A program made the position numbers and the translations under genes. Below are positions 7,837 through 17,186 of a stretch of DNA of 38,349 bases, piece by piece; positions within the stretch are counted from its first letter, which is position 1, and each line of letters begins with the position of its first letter. Location of the stretch: contig CAKOTA010000012.1 of assembly GCA_934119965.1 (NCBI GenBank), positions 1-38,349 on the forward strand. Direction: 5' to 3'. Origin of the DNA: an uncultured Bacilli bacterium. Its GTDB lineage: Bacteria; Bacillota_I; Bacilli_A; RF39; UBA660. The notes beneath the pieces are model-generated. The model ran no database searches. It was given only the letters and a program-made list of their open reading frames with translations, and was not told where the DNA came from.

Positions 7837-8693
7837 TGACATCATTTATAATATTACATTATAAAAATCTAAAAGATACTATTGAATGTATTGAATCAAT
7901 AAACAAAATTGATGGGGATAAATCAATAATAGTTGTCGATAACAATTCCACAACAAAAAAAGAACAAAAAATTATACTAAAATATACTGAGGATTTAATT
8001 TTACTAAAAGAAAATATGGGATTTGCTAAGGGAAATAATGAAGGCTGCAAATATGCGATAAAAAAATATCATCCAGATTTTTTATGCGTTATTAATAATG
8101 ATATAATAATAGAACAACAAGATTTTTGCAAAAAAGTAATTAATGACTATGAAAAATATGAATTTGATGCACTAGGGCCAAAAATTTTAACTGATGGTGG
8201 AGATTCAGTTAATCCATTTAAAACATATGATACAATAATAGAAATAAATTCAGAAATAAAAAAATGTAAAAGGAAAATTAGAATATTTTCTTCAAAAACT
8301 TTAAGCATAATTTATAAATTTTTATCAAATATTAAGCACTTAATAATAAGAAAGCAAATAAAATTTGAAAATGGTAAAAGTATGCAATTTGATGTTTCAC
8401 TTCATGGATGCGCAATAATTTTTTCAAGAAAGTATTATGAAAAATTTGACGACGTTTTTTATAATAATACATTCTTATATCACGAGGAAGAATTTTTAAG
8501 TCTCAGAAGAGATAAATATAAATTAAATTTTATGTATGATCCATATTTGGAAGTGTTTCATAAAGAAGGTGCTTCTGTAAATAATGAATATAAAAATAAT
8601 CGAGAAAAAATAGTTTTCCGAAATAATGAAAGACTAAAATCACTAATTTTATTGAAAGGAATGAGGTGCAATGATGAAACAAAAAATAATTAA
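7836..8693 (+). CDS. GT2 glycosyltransferase
   Basis: A 285-residue GT-A enzyme with VVDNNST (about 33-39), INND at the DxD position (about 86-89), the acceptor-site element SLHGCAI (about 188-194) and FLYHEEEF (about 212-219), which holds the likely catalytic acids. It resembles the GT2 at 4396 in layout. The start codon overlaps the stop of the permease gene by one base, and the end overlaps the next gene by 23 bp. The context implies that it builds the glycan exported by the ABC pair. Donor and linkage are unknown. Confidence 0.83.
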   Translation: MTSFIILHYKNLKDTIECIESINKIDGDKSIIVVDNNSTTKKEQKIILKYTEDLILLKENMGFAKGNNEGCKYAIKKYHPDFLCVINNDIIIEQQDFCKKVINDYEKYEFDALGPKILTDGGDSVNPFKTYDTIIEINSEIKKCKRKIRIFSSKTLSIIYKFLSNIKHLIIRKQIKFENGKSMQFDVSLHGCAIIFSRKYYEKFDDVFYNNTFLYHEEEFLSLRRDKYKLNFMYDPYLEVFHKEGASVNNEYKNNREKIVFRNNERLKSLILLKGMRCNDETKNN

Positions 8694-11556
8694 ATGTATT
8701 AATATATCTTATCTTATTATTTCGTTTTTTTTCTTAGTATGGTTTTTAATATTTTCAAAATTAAAGATTGTAGATTATTTATTGATAATTTCAACATTAT
8801 TAATAATTAGATTAGTATTAAGGATACTTTTCAGATTAAATTATAACAAAAATTATAATATACTATTTAATTGTGTATTTTTGTTAACTACATTTATATT
8901 TATTATTTGTAATGATTTTGATATTAATGTTATGACAAATTTAATAATTTTATTTGTTTATGTTTTACTAATTGAAAATTGTTTTTATAAAGGATTTAAA
9001 CAAAAACGCGCACCACAGGTAATTCTACTTTTTTTCTTAATTCCTCTATTTGCAAACAAAACATTTAATTTATTAGATAATATATACAGCATTTTACCAA
9101 TTATAGGTATAGCAGCATATAACTTTTTAGATAAAGCGAAAATTTTATCTATAAGAAATATATGCATATATATATTAAATGGCGTTTTATTAGCTGTGGT
9201 CTTAAATATTAATATTATTTATTCTTTATTACTTGTCATTTTGATAATTATGATTTTATTTCATTCTAGACGCAATAATGGAAAAAATGTTTTGATAATT
9301 ATATTTACAGCATTTATCATCACATTTGCGATATTTAATATTTTAAATATTGAATACTCTCAATTTCATTCCGAATTTTTAAGCAAATATGAATTAATGT
9401 GTTTGATATCATTGTTATTAATAAATATTTATAATAATATTTATATAATTAAAGATAAAAGCCAAAGTCTAACAATTAAATTTTCTCTTTGTCTATTATT
9501 AATATATTTTATAGTTGGTGATGTTGATAAATTATTATTATTAAATTGCTTACCACTTTTATTTGTTGCCGCATTTGAATTTATTAATTTAGAATTATCA
9601 ATTCCAAAAATTAAAACGAATATTTATAAAGAACTACACCTAGGAAATAAAATAAATAGTACAAAAAAAGTATCAGTAGTTATTCCTAATTATAATTATG
9701 AAAAATATATTATTGAGCGTATCGATTCAGTTTTAATGCAAAAATATCCTATATATGAATTGATAATCTTGGATGATGTTTCAACAGATAATAGTGTAAA
9801 AATTATTAAAAATAAGATTAACGAAATTAAAAGAGAATATCCTGAATTGAAAGTTAAATTTATCCCTAATAAAGTTAATAGTGGTAATGTTTTTAAACAA
9901 TGGCAAAAAGCATTTGAATCAATTTCTGGTGATTATTTATGGATTTGTGAAGCAGATGATAGTTGTTCTAATAATTTTTTAAAAAATGTTATGAGGGGAT
10001 TCAATGATAAAGATGTGGTTATTTCGTATGCAGAATCACTAACAATGGATGAAGATAATAAAGTTTTAATGAATAACTTGAGACCATGGATTGATTTATA
10101 CAAATTCGGGAAATGGAATTGTGATTATAAGAGAAATGGGATTGAGGAAATAACAACAACAATGTGTATTAATAATACAATTGCTAATGTTTCAAGTTTA
10201 GTTTTTAAAATTGATAAAAAAATTCCATATAAAAAATATTTAATAGATGCTCAAAGCTTTAAATTAGCAGGAGATTGGTATTTTTATCAAAAAATTTTAA
10301 GACATGGAAAAATTAAATATTGCTCAAAATCTTTAAATTATCATAGAATGCAACCTAGATCTGTAACTTTAACAACAAAAGATGATGTACACTATAGAGA
10401 AATATGTCGTATTCAAGATGATATTATGAACGATTATGCTATATCTGATGATATAAAAAAAATTGTCAAAGATAGAAGAGATAGATTAAAAAGACAATTT
10501 AAAATATGTGAAGATGAATTGGAAATGCTTAGTTTAGACTTTGATGATGTTTTAAAAAAATCAAAGGTTAAAGATGATATTCTATTGAGTATAATTATTC
10601 CAGTTTATAATACTGAAAAATATCTTGATAAATGTTTAAATAGTGTCTTTTATAATTTACCACCAAAAACAGAAGTAATTATAATCAATGATGGAACTCC
10701 AGATAATTCTGAGAGAATAATAAAAGAGTATATTTCTAAGTATCCTAAGGCAATTAAGTATATAAAAAAGAAAAATGGTGGTTTATCCGAAACCAAAAAT
10801 GTAGGATTAAAGAATGCTGTCGGAAGATATGTGATTTACCTTGATTCTGATGATTGGGTTAATTATAATATGTATGATGTGATGTTAAAAAAAGCACTTT
10901 TAACCAATGCTGACATAGTATATTGTGATGTTGATGTCGTTTATGAAGATGGCAGAATTGTATTCAGCAGTTGCACAAATTATTCTCGCAAAGAAGAAAT
11001 CCTTAGGGAAATGGATCACGGGTTAATGGCGGCTTCATGGAATAAAATGATTAGAAGATCATTATTTGATGGATTAGAATATCCAGTTAAATATAATAAT
11101 GAAGATGTGGCAATAACTCCAATATTATTTGTTAGAAGTAAAAAAACTGTAAAAATAGATTCTCCATTTTATAAATATTTCCAACGAACAGGTTCAATTC
11201 AAAATAATGGATTTTCAGATAGAAGATATGAAATATTCGAAACATCAAAATTATGTTTTGAAAATATAAAAAATCTAAAAGAAGAAGAACAAGAAATGAT
11301 AAGAGGAGTAATTTATACCAATCAATTAATAAGTATTTTACTTTGGGTTGTTCCAAAATTTGAAAAAGAAAAAAGATATGAGATAATTAGTGAATTCATA
11401 AAGAGAATGGCTGAATTTGATGATATTTATACGAATAAGTATGTATTGGAATTTTCGAAAAAAATGAAAATCAAGGGTATAATGAAATCATTAAAAAATA
11501 AAGATGTAAGGAAAGCAGATTTATTATTAAAACTTTATAGATTTAAAAATATTTAA
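8671..11556 (+). CDS. 961-aa fusion: membrane domain plus two GT2 glycosyltransferase domains
   Basis: There are three regions. Residues about 1-310 form a very hydrophobic region with roughly ten membrane helices. Residues about 333-600 are a first GT2 domain, with VVIPNYNYEKYI, LDDVSTDNS and CEADDS. Residues about 639-930 are a second GT2 domain, with IIIPVYNTEKYLD, INDGTPDNS and YLDSDDW. Both GT domains have an intact DxD-type motif, so both may be active and may add two different sugars. The membrane region may be a polymerase-like or GT-C-like domain; I cannot classify it. The start could be ATG 8671 or ATG 8674, since both follow an AGGTG. It overlaps the upstream GT2 gene by 23 bp and ends in a strong terminator. 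Confidence 0.82.
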   Translation: MMKQKIIKCINISYLIISFFFLVWFLIFSKLKIVDYLLIISTLLIIRLVLRILFRLNYNKNYNILFNCVFLLTTFIFIICNDFDINVMTNLIILFVYVLLIENCFYKGFKQKRAPQVILLFFLIPLFANKTFNLLDNIYSILPIIGIAAYNFLDKAKILSIRNICIYILNGVLLAVVLNINIIYSLLLVILIIMILFHSRRNNGKNVLIIIFTAFIITFAIFNILNIEYSQFHSEFLSKYELMCLISLLLINIYNNIYIIKDKSQSLTIKFSLCLLLIYFIVGDVDKLLLLNCLPLLFVAAFEFINLELSIPKIKTNIYKELHLGNKINSTKKVSVVIPNYNYEKYIIERIDSVLMQKYPIYELIILDDVSTDNSVKIIKNKINEIKREYPELKVKFIPNKVNSGNVFKQWQKAFESISGDYLWICEADDSCSNNFLKNVMRGFNDKDVVISYAESLTMDEDNKVLMNNLRPWIDLYKFGKWNCDYKRNGIEEITTTMCINNTIANVSSLVFKIDKKIPYKKYLIDAQSFKLAGDWYFYQKILRHGKIKYCSKSLNYHRMQPRSVTLTTKDDVHYREICRIQDDIMNDYAISDDIKKIVKDRRDRLKRQFKICEDELEMLSLDFDDVLKKSKVKDDILLSIIIPVYNTEKYLDKCLNSVFYNLPPKTEVIIINDGTPDNSERIIKEYISKYPKAIKYIKKKNGGLSETKNVGLKNAVGRYVIYLDSDDWVNYNMYDVMLKKALLTNADIVYCDVDVVYEDGRIVFSSCTNYSRKEEILREMDHGLMAASWNKMIRRSLFDGLEYPVKYNNEDVAITPILFVRSKKTVKIDSPFYKYFQRTGSIQNNGFSDRRYEIFETSKLCFENIKNLKEEEQEMIRGVIYTNQLISILLWVVPKFEKEKRYEIISEFIKRMAEFDDIYTNKYVLEFSKKMKIKGIMKSLKNKDVRKADLLLKLYRFKNI

Positions 11557-11606
11557 TCAAATCAACAATTTTTAAGATTTACTATAAAAACTACATATTT
11601 TAGTGT

Positions 11607-11640
11607 AAAAATTGATTATCAAAATAATAATCAATTTTTT
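11607..11640 (+). terminator. strong intrinsic terminator of the ABC/GT block
   Basis: A perfect 13-bp stem (11607-11619 with 11627-11639) with a 7-base loop runs into a T tract. It follows the 961-residue fusion gene and closes the operon that starts at 6305. The rest of the gap to 11805 holds no convincing gene. Confidence 0.85.
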
Positions 11641-11805
11641 TGTGAGATAATAATGCAAATCTATCATCAAGTATCCAAAAATCTTCTAATTTATAATTTT
11701 TTGATTAAATCTTCAATTATTTCTAAATTTTTTCAAAAAATTATTTAATGAAAAAGGAAAATTGGTTATTTCAATGTTTTTTTAAATGACTTTTTAATAA
11801 AAATT

Positions 11806-11814
11806 TGGTACAAT
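11806..11814 (+). promoter_or_regulatory. extended -10 promoter of the first GT-C module
   Basis: TGGTACAAT fits an extended -10 and lies 15 bp before ATG 11830, so the leader is very short. A TGACTT at about 11787 could be a weak -35. Confidence 0.5.
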
Positions 11815-11829
11815 TATATTGGTGGTAGT

Positions 11830-13338
11830 ATGAACAAAATAGTTAATAGAGCAGTACTAATTTTGACTACAATTATTTTTTCTATTATTTTTATATTTTC
11901 ATTATTTATGCAATCAAATGTATTTTATAATCAAAATCATTTAATGAGTTTGTTATTAACAGTACCAATATTTATTATTTTTTATAATCTTATAAAACTT
12001 AGAAATATAGAAAGATTTAAAAATTTATCTATAAAAAAAACGATACTATTTTTGATAATATATTATCTAGTGATTTCGATTATGCAATTCATAGTATTTA
12101 AATATTTGTCAGTTGAACCAGGATGGGATTTTGGAGTAGTATTTGATAGTGCTGTTAAATATGCTAATGATGGGATAAGAACAAAGGCCTCTTATCCTGA
12201 ATATTTTCAATATTTTCCTAATAATATAATGCTTTTTGTAATTGAAGTTATTTTTATAAAAGTAGGAAATTTATTTGGAATTAAATCGTTATTTAGCTGT
12301 TATATTATGAATGTTGTTTTTATAGATTTTGCTATGTTATTATTATTTTTAGTATTAAGAAAAAAATATGATAATATAACAGGTATAATAGGTTTGTTAA
12401 TTTCTCTGTTCTTTATACCATTATTTTTATATGTACCAATTTTTTATAGTGATACAATGTCATTGTTTGTTCCATTATTAATAATGTTATTGTATCTATA
12501 TGTTGATGATAATAAATCAAAGACTAATTATATTATTTTTATTTGTTTAGGGTTTGTTTTGTTCTTAGGATGGCAAATAAAAATCAATTCAATATTTATT
12601 TTAATTGCCGTTTTATTTGATTATATTCTAAATCATAAAAAAATTTTTATAAATTTATTATTAATGGTAATTATATTTGTAATTTCATCATTATTATTTA
12701 AATTATTAATAGTAAATAATAGCAAATTTGAATTTCAACAAAATGAATATGGAAGTTACCCACTTACTCATTGGATTATGATGGGAGTAGAAGATATAAA
12801 CAAAGACAACTCCGGTAGAAATTCATACGGCGGTTATTCCATTGAAGATTATGATTTATCTAGAAGTTTTCCTACTGGAAAAGCCGCAGTAGAATTTAAT
12901 TTAAAAGAATATACAAGAAGAGTAAAAAAATTAGGTATAATTGGATATGGTGATTTTTTATTGCGAAAAAGTGTTAATATATGGGCTGATGGTTACTATT
13001 TTTCTGATACAAAAATTAACATAAACCCTAAAAATAGTGATAATCTAATAAGAAATTTTATGTTTAATAATGAAAATAGCAAATTTTTGATGGTTAATTT
13101 TACACAAGCAGTTCAATATGTGTTTATTTTAACACTTATAATTGGTTCGATAATAAAAATATCTCAGAAAGATAACAAATTTGACTACTTAAGATTAACA
13201 ATAATTGGGTTATTTGTTTTCTTTCTATTTTGGGAAGCCAGAAGTAGATATATATTTAATTACATACCAGTATTTATTTTAATAATTATAGAAGGAATGA
13301 TGATTTTAAATGATAAAAGAATTGATAAAAAAATATAA
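11830..13338 (+). CDS. GT-C membrane glycosyltransferase (GT39/ArnT-like)
   Basis: The 502-residue protein has about 11-12 membrane helices. The first large outside loop contains GWDFGVVFDSA with D100 and D106, the place where GT-C enzymes keep the acidic residue that binds the polyprenyl-phosphate sugar. After it comes YFQYFPNN. The C-terminal WEARSRYIF stretch before the last helices is also typical. It probably transfers a sugar from an undecaprenyl-phosphate donor to a surface polymer. The GtrA gene overlaps it by 29 bp and a GtrB-like gene lies further along, making a three-component module. Acceptor and sugar are unknown. Confidence 0.75.
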   Translation: MNKIVNRAVLILTTIIFSIIFIFSLFMQSNVFYNQNHLMSLLLTVPIFIIFYNLIKLRNIERFKNLSIKKTILFLIIYYLVISIMQFIVFKYLSVEPGWDFGVVFDSAVKYANDGIRTKASYPEYFQYFPNNIMLFVIEVIFIKVGNLFGIKSLFSCYIMNVVFIDFAMLLLFLVLRKKYDNITGIIGLLISLFFIPLFLYVPIFYSDTMSLFVPLLIMLLYLYVDDNKSKTNYIIFICLGFVLFLGWQIKINSIFILIAVLFDYILNHKKIFINLLLMVIIFVISSLLFKLLIVNNSKFEFQQNEYGSYPLTHWIMMGVEDINKDNSGRNSYGGYSIEDYDLSRSFPTGKAAVEFNLKEYTRRVKKLGIIGYGDFLLRKSVNIWADGYYFSDTKININPKNSDNLIRNFMFNNENSKFLMVNFTQAVQYVFILTLIIGSIIKISQKDNKFDYLRLTIIGLFVFFLFWEARSRYIFNYIPVFILIIIEGMMILNDKRIDKKI

Positions 13339-13720
13339 AGAAATTATAATGTACTTAGTATTTGGAGTTTTAACAACGCTAGTAAATATAGTAAGTTTTT
13401 ACATAATGGATAAATGTAACATCAACTTATATGTTAATAATACAATTGCCTGGATTTTATCTGTTTTATTTGCTTATATTACAAATAAATTATTTGTATT
13501 TGAAAGCAAAAGCTTAGAGCCAAAAGTTGTAATAAAAGAAGGATTATCATTTTTTGGCTTTAGATTAATATCTTATTTTATGGATATGCTTTGCATATTT
13601 ATAATGGTAGACATTTTTTCTATAAATAAGATGATTTCAAAAATAGTAGGCAATGTAATAGTAATAATAGCAAACTATATATTCAGTAAGTTATTTATTT
13701 TTAAAAAAGGGGACAATTAA
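13310..13720 (+). CDS. GtrA family membrane protein
   Basis: The 136-residue protein has four membrane helices and the GtrA pattern: YLVFGVLTTLVNI in helix 1 and AYITNKLFVFES after helix 2. GtrA proteins are thought to flip polyprenyl-phosphate sugars made by GtrB to the outer face. It overlaps the GT-C gene by 29 bp and lies 1 bp before the next GT-C gene, so the module is tightly coupled. Confidence 0.92.
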   Translation: MIKELIKKYKEIIMYLVFGVLTTLVNIVSFYIMDKCNINLYVNNTIAWILSVLFAYITNKLFVFESKSLEPKVVIKEGLSFFGFRLISYFMDMLCIFIMVDIFSINKMISKIVGNVIVIIANYIFSKLFIFKKGDN

Positions 13721-13721
13721 T

Positions 13722-14900
13722 ATGATTAATTTTGAAAAAAAAATAATTAATTTTTTAGAAAAACATATTCATGTTGTATTTATTTTATTAATAATTTTAC
13801 TAACTCTATTTATGAAAATAAAGTTGTTGGATTTTGAATCAGGTGATTATCAATCATTCTTAAAAGATTGGTTTGATTACTTAAAAAATAATGGTGGTAT
13901 ATATGCGCTTAAATCATACATTGGTGATTATAATGCGCCATATATAACAATAATGGCATTACTAACATATTTGCCAATAAAAAGTTTATATTCTATAAAA
14001 ATGGTATCAATATTATTTGATTATATATTAGCATTTGCAGCAGCATTATTAGCAAAAGAGTTAGCTCCAAAAGGCAAAAAAAAATATTTAACACTAATGA
14101 CATTTACATTTATTTCTATATTGCCAAATGTATTATTAAATGGCGCTATGTGGGGACAATGTGATAGTATTTATGCTTCATTTGTAATATTTTCACTTTA
14201 TTATTTAGTTAAAGAAAAATACATAAAGTCATTTATTATGCTTGGCATAGCCTTTGCTTTTAAATTACAATTCATATTTATTTTGCCATTATATATTGTT
14301 TTATATGTATGTAAAAAGAAATATTCAATATTGTATTTCTTAATATTACCTATAACTAATATAATATTATGTTTGCCAACAATTATGATGGGGAATTCAA
14401 TAAAAAAAGTTATGTCTATTTATTTTGCTCAAACTGGTACATATTCTGATTCGTTAGTAATGAACTTTCCAAATATATGGAATATATTTCCTGCAAACCC
14501 TGATATTTTTTACACAATCGCTGAAATATTGTTTGTTATTATGTGTGGATTAATGTTGTATTATATCATACTTAATAAGGTAAAATTTAATAATGAAAAA
14601 ATGTTGTTGTTAGGATTATGGTTTACTATAATAGCAACATTTATATTACCAGGTATGCATGAGAGGTATTTGTTTGTTGGTGAAATATTATCTGTTATAT
14701 ATTATCTTATATATAGAAAAAATGGATATTTAGCCATCTTTATAAATTTGTGTAGTTTAATAACATATTCAATATATTTAAATAGTTTTCAATTTATTTA
14801 TATGGATATATTAAGTATTGCAAATTTGTTTATTATAATTATTTTTACAAACATGATGTTAAAACAATTAAAAGGAAATAATAGAAGAGGTGTAGAATGA
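13722..14900 (+). CDS. second GT-C membrane glycosyltransferase
   Basis: The 392-residue protein has about ten membrane helices. It has LDFESGDY (36-43) in the first outside loop, with candidate catalytic acids D37, E39 and D42. It also has GAMWGQCDSIYASF and a late PGMHERYLF motif. The W-G-Q-x-D and H-E-R-Y-L signatures occur in GT-C mannosyltransferase-like proteins (ALG/GPI-type relatives in bacteria). It should use a polyprenyl-phosphate sugar outside the membrane. The next gene, GtrB-like, overlaps its stop by ATGA, which strongly suggests that the two act together. Confidence 0.78.
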   Translation: MINFEKKIINFLEKHIHVVFILLIILLTLFMKIKLLDFESGDYQSFLKDWFDYLKNNGGIYALKSYIGDYNAPYITIMALLTYLPIKSLYSIKMVSILFDYILAFAAALLAKELAPKGKKKYLTLMTFTFISILPNVLLNGAMWGQCDSIYASFVIFSLYYLVKEKYIKSFIMLGIAFAFKLQFIFILPLYIVLYVCKKKYSILYFLILPITNIILCLPTIMMGNSIKKVMSIYFAQTGTYSDSLVMNFPNIWNIFPANPDIFYTIAEILFVIMCGLMLYYIILNKVKFNNEKMLLLGLWFTIIATFILPGMHERYLFVGEILSVIYYLIYRKNGYLAIFINLCSLITYSIYLNSFQFIYMDILSIANLFIIIIFTNMMLKQLKGNNRRGVE

Positions 14901-15844
14901 AAACATTATATGTAGTTATTCCTTGTTATAATGAGGAAGAAGTATTAAAGGAAACAACAAAAAGATTAAAAGAAAAATTAACAAATTTGATTGATAAAAA
15001 AATTATTGGTAAAGATAGTAGAGTAATGTATGTCAATGATGGATCTAAAGATAAAACTTGGGAATTAATCAAAGAAATTAATTCTAAAGAAAAATTATTC
15101 ACAGGTATTACCTTGTCAAGAAACAGAGGACATCAAAATGCATTAGTAGCTGGATTACTTACCGCTAAAGAATATGCAGATGTTGTAATAAGTATGGATG
15201 CTGATTTACAAGATGACATTAATGCGATAGACGAAATGTTAGAAAAATATAATAATGGTTGTGAAATAGTTTACGGAGTCAGAAGTTCAAGAAAAAAGGA
15301 TACATTCTTTAAAAAAGTGACTGCAGAAGGATTTTATAAATTTATGAAATTAATGGGTGTTGATATAGTATTTAACCATGCAGATTATCGATTAACAAGT
15401 AAAAAAGTGTTGGAACAATTTGAAAATTATAAAGAAGTTAATCTATTTTTAAGAGGAATATTTCCTTTAATTGGATATAAAACAGATGTTGTATATTATG
15501 AAAGAGCAGAAAGATTTGCTGGTGAATCAAAATATCCATTAAAGAAAATGCTTAACTTTGCTTGGGATGGTATTACTTCATTTAGTGTAAAGCCATTAAG
15601 ATTCATATGTTCTTTAGGATTTATAATTTTATTTATAAGTTTTGTTATAATGGTATATTCATTAGTACAAAAAATAGGTGGAAATACAGTCGATGGTTGG
15701 ACATTTATAACTATTTCAATATGGTTTATAGGTGGATTACAAATGTTATCGATTGGTATAGTTGGAGAATATATTGGAAAAATGTATAATGAAACAAAGG
15801 CAAGACCTAGATATATTATCTCCGAAAATTTAAATGAAAAATAG
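14897..15844 (+). CDS. GtrB-like polyprenyl-phosphate glycosyltransferase
   Basis: The 315-residue GT2 protein has two C-terminal membrane helices (about 236-258 and 270-293). Motifs are VIPCYNEEE (about 7-15), VNDGSKD (about 49-55), MDADLQDD (about 102-109), HADYRL (about 158-163) and AGESKYP (about 210-216). It makes an undecaprenyl-phosphate sugar for the GT-C enzymes of this module. It is a close paralogue of the gene at 19856: both share RNRGHQNA or HNRGHQNA and a similar N-terminal layout. The start codon overlaps the upstream stop (ATGA). A terminator follows. Confidence 0.92.
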   Translation: MKTLYVVIPCYNEEEVLKETTKRLKEKLTNLIDKKIIGKDSRVMYVNDGSKDKTWELIKEINSKEKLFTGITLSRNRGHQNALVAGLLTAKEYADVVISMDADLQDDINAIDEMLEKYNNGCEIVYGVRSSRKKDTFFKKVTAEGFYKFMKLMGVDIVFNHADYRLTSKKVLEQFENYKEVNLFLRGIFPLIGYKTDVVYYERAERFAGESKYPLKKMLNFAWDGITSFSVKPLRFICSLGFIILFISFVIMVYSLVQKIGGNTVDGWTFITISIWFIGGLQMLSIGIVGEYIGKMYNETKARPRYIISENLNEK

Positions 15845-15850
15845 AATTTT

Positions 15851-15883
15851 AAATAATGTTGGTGATGCTAACATTATTTTTTT
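15851..15883 (+). terminator. intrinsic terminator after the first GtrA/GtrB module
   Basis: The 10-bp stem AAATAATGTT/AACATTATTT (15851-15860, 15870-15879) with a 9-base loop is followed by seven T. It starts 6 bp after the GtrB-like stop. Confidence 0.8.
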
Positions 15884-15969
15884 GTTAAAAATTTACAATA
15901 TGATAAGAACTAATAATTGTATGAATTATTAGAGAAAGTATTAATGATTTTAACAAAAAAATAACAATT

Positions 15970-16047
15970 ATGGATACTAATATAATTGCTCATTTAGATA
16001 ATACCGAAAATTTAGAAAAAATTATTGAAAAAACATACATACCATAA
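15970..16047 (+). other. 25-codon open frame, possibly a gene remnant
   Basis: An ATG frame of 25 codons encodes MDTNIIAHLDNTENLEKIIE followed by KTYIP. No ribosome site precedes it, and it sits between two terminators in a gap of 270 bp. It may be a leftover of a deleted gene or chance. The gap also holds the perfect hairpin TAATAATT/AATTATTA (15911-15931). Confidence 0.15.
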
Positions 16048-16048
16048 T

Positions 16049-16075
16049 AAAAGAAATCAATTTTCTTTTTTTTTT
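16049..16075 (+). terminator. hairpin with long T run
   Basis: AAAAGAAA/TTTCTTTT (16049-16056, 16062-16069) with a 5-base loop is followed by a run of T to 16075. It lies just before the extended -10 of the next operon. Confidence 0.5.
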
Positions 16076-16085
16076 CGACATAGTA

Positions 16086-16094
16086 TGATATAAT
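16086..16094 (+). promoter_or_regulatory. extended -10 promoter of the DUF2304/DUF2142 module
   Basis: TGATATAAT lies 20 bp before ATG 16115. There is no clear -35. It directly follows a T-run terminator, as at 3040 and 6270. Confidence 0.65.
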
Positions 16095-16114
16095 TTTAAT
16101 ATAGGTGAATTAAA

Positions 16115-16837
16115 ATGAAAGAAAAAGTTTTATTTGTTATTCCTGCACACAATGAGGAAAAAAATATTAAAAATGTTATACTGGATATACAAAAGAATTT
16201 TCCAAAGGCTGACATTGCGGTGATAAATGATTGGTCTACGGATAAAACAGAAGAAATTGTTACAAAAGAAAATGTTATATTGCTTAATATGCCATTTAAT
16301 GTTGGATATGCTATGGCTGTTCAAACTGGAATTAAATATGCTAAATATAATAACTATGATTATGTAATTCAATTCGATGGTGATGGTCAACATTTAGCAA
16401 GTGAAGCAATCAAAATTTTTAATAAAGCAATACATACCAATGCCGATATAGTAATTGGCTCTAGATTTTTGAAACAAACTGACTATAACCATCCTTTATT
16501 TAGAAGGATTGGAACAAAAACATTTTCTTTAATTATAAAGTGGTTTTGTAAAACAAAAATTACTGATCCAACTTCTGGTTTTCAATGTTTAAATAAAAAA
16601 GTTATTAAAAGGTATTCAAGAATGCAAGGCTATCCAGAATTTCCAGATGCAAACTTAATTATTGAAATGTTATTGGAAGGATACAAGATAGAGGAAGAAT
16701 CTGTTATTATGAAGGAAAATAATACCGGCGTAAGTATGCACAGCGGAATTATGAAACCAATTAAATATGTAGTAAAAATGTTTTATGCCATCGTATTTAT
16801 TTTTGCAAAATATTTATTATACGGAAGGAGTAAATAA
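16115..16837 (+). CDS. DPM1-like GT2 (polyprenyl-phosphate mannose/glucose synthase type)
   Basis: A 240-residue GT2 enzyme. VIPAHNEEKNI (about 7-17), INDWSTDKT (about 37-45), QFDGDGQH (about 87-94, DxD) and DPTSGFQCLNK (about 151-161) are typical of short dolichol/undecaprenyl-phosphate mannosyltransferases. One hydrophobic segment lies at the very end. It is followed 2 bp later by a DUF2304 gene, a frequent pairing. It should supply the lipid-linked sugar for the DUF2142 protein of the same operon. Confidence 0.9.
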   Translation: MKEKVLFVIPAHNEEKNIKNVILDIQKNFPKADIAVINDWSTDKTEEIVTKENVILLNMPFNVGYAMAVQTGIKYAKYNNYDYVIQFDGDGQHLASEAIKIFNKAIHTNADIVIGSRFLKQTDYNHPLFRRIGTKTFSLIIKWFCKTKITDPTSGFQCLNKKVIKRYSRMQGYPEFPDANLIIEMLLEGYKIEEESVIMKENNTGVSMHSGIMKPIKYVVKMFYAIVFIFAKYLLYGRSK

Positions 16838-16839
16838 TT

Positions 16840-17172
16840 ATGAAAAATGAATATTTTATAATTATAACTTGTATACTAGTAATTTGTATGTTTAGAAATG
16901 TAGCAAGAAGTAGAATACCAGTTAAAGAAAGTTTCTTTTGGATGCTTGGAAGTATTGCTGCCTTATTTCTTTCAATATTTCCCAAATCTATTAATGGAAT
17001 AGCTGAATTTTTTGGTATATCATATGCTCCTTCATTATTTTTCGTTATATGTATTATTTTCTTGCTATTTATGAATTTTAGGGATAGCAAAAGAATAGCG
17101 GAGCAACAAGAAAAAATAAATGAACTGGGGCAACAAGTTGCAATTTTAAACGGTAAAAAATCAAAAAAATAG
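16840..17172 (+). CDS. DUF2304 family membrane protein
   Basis: The 110-residue protein has three membrane helices (about 3-18, 27-45 and 60-82) and a C-terminal helix of heptad character (about 85-108). The hydrophobic pattern RSRIPVKESFFWMLGSI and the small size match DUF2304, a family usually next to GT2 polyprenyl-phosphate sugar synthases. No GtrA gene is in this module. I infer that DUF2304 may act in its place, as a partner or flippase subunit. A strong AGGAG precedes the start. Confidence 0.82.
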   Translation: MKNEYFIIITCILVICMFRNVARSRIPVKESFFWMLGSIAALFLSIFPKSINGIAEFFGISYAPSLFFVICIIFLLFMNFRDSKRIAEQQEKINELGQQVAILNGKKSKK

Positions 17173-17186
17173 AAATTTGGTGAGGT

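Noticed and set aside
11641..11800. Gene remnant on the minus strand between the terminator and the next promoter
   Set aside because: Short peptides with stops in all frames and no recognisable domain.
15607..15789. 60-codon plus-strand frame inside the GtrB-like gene at 14897
   Set aside because: It is a shifted reading of the two membrane helices of that gene.
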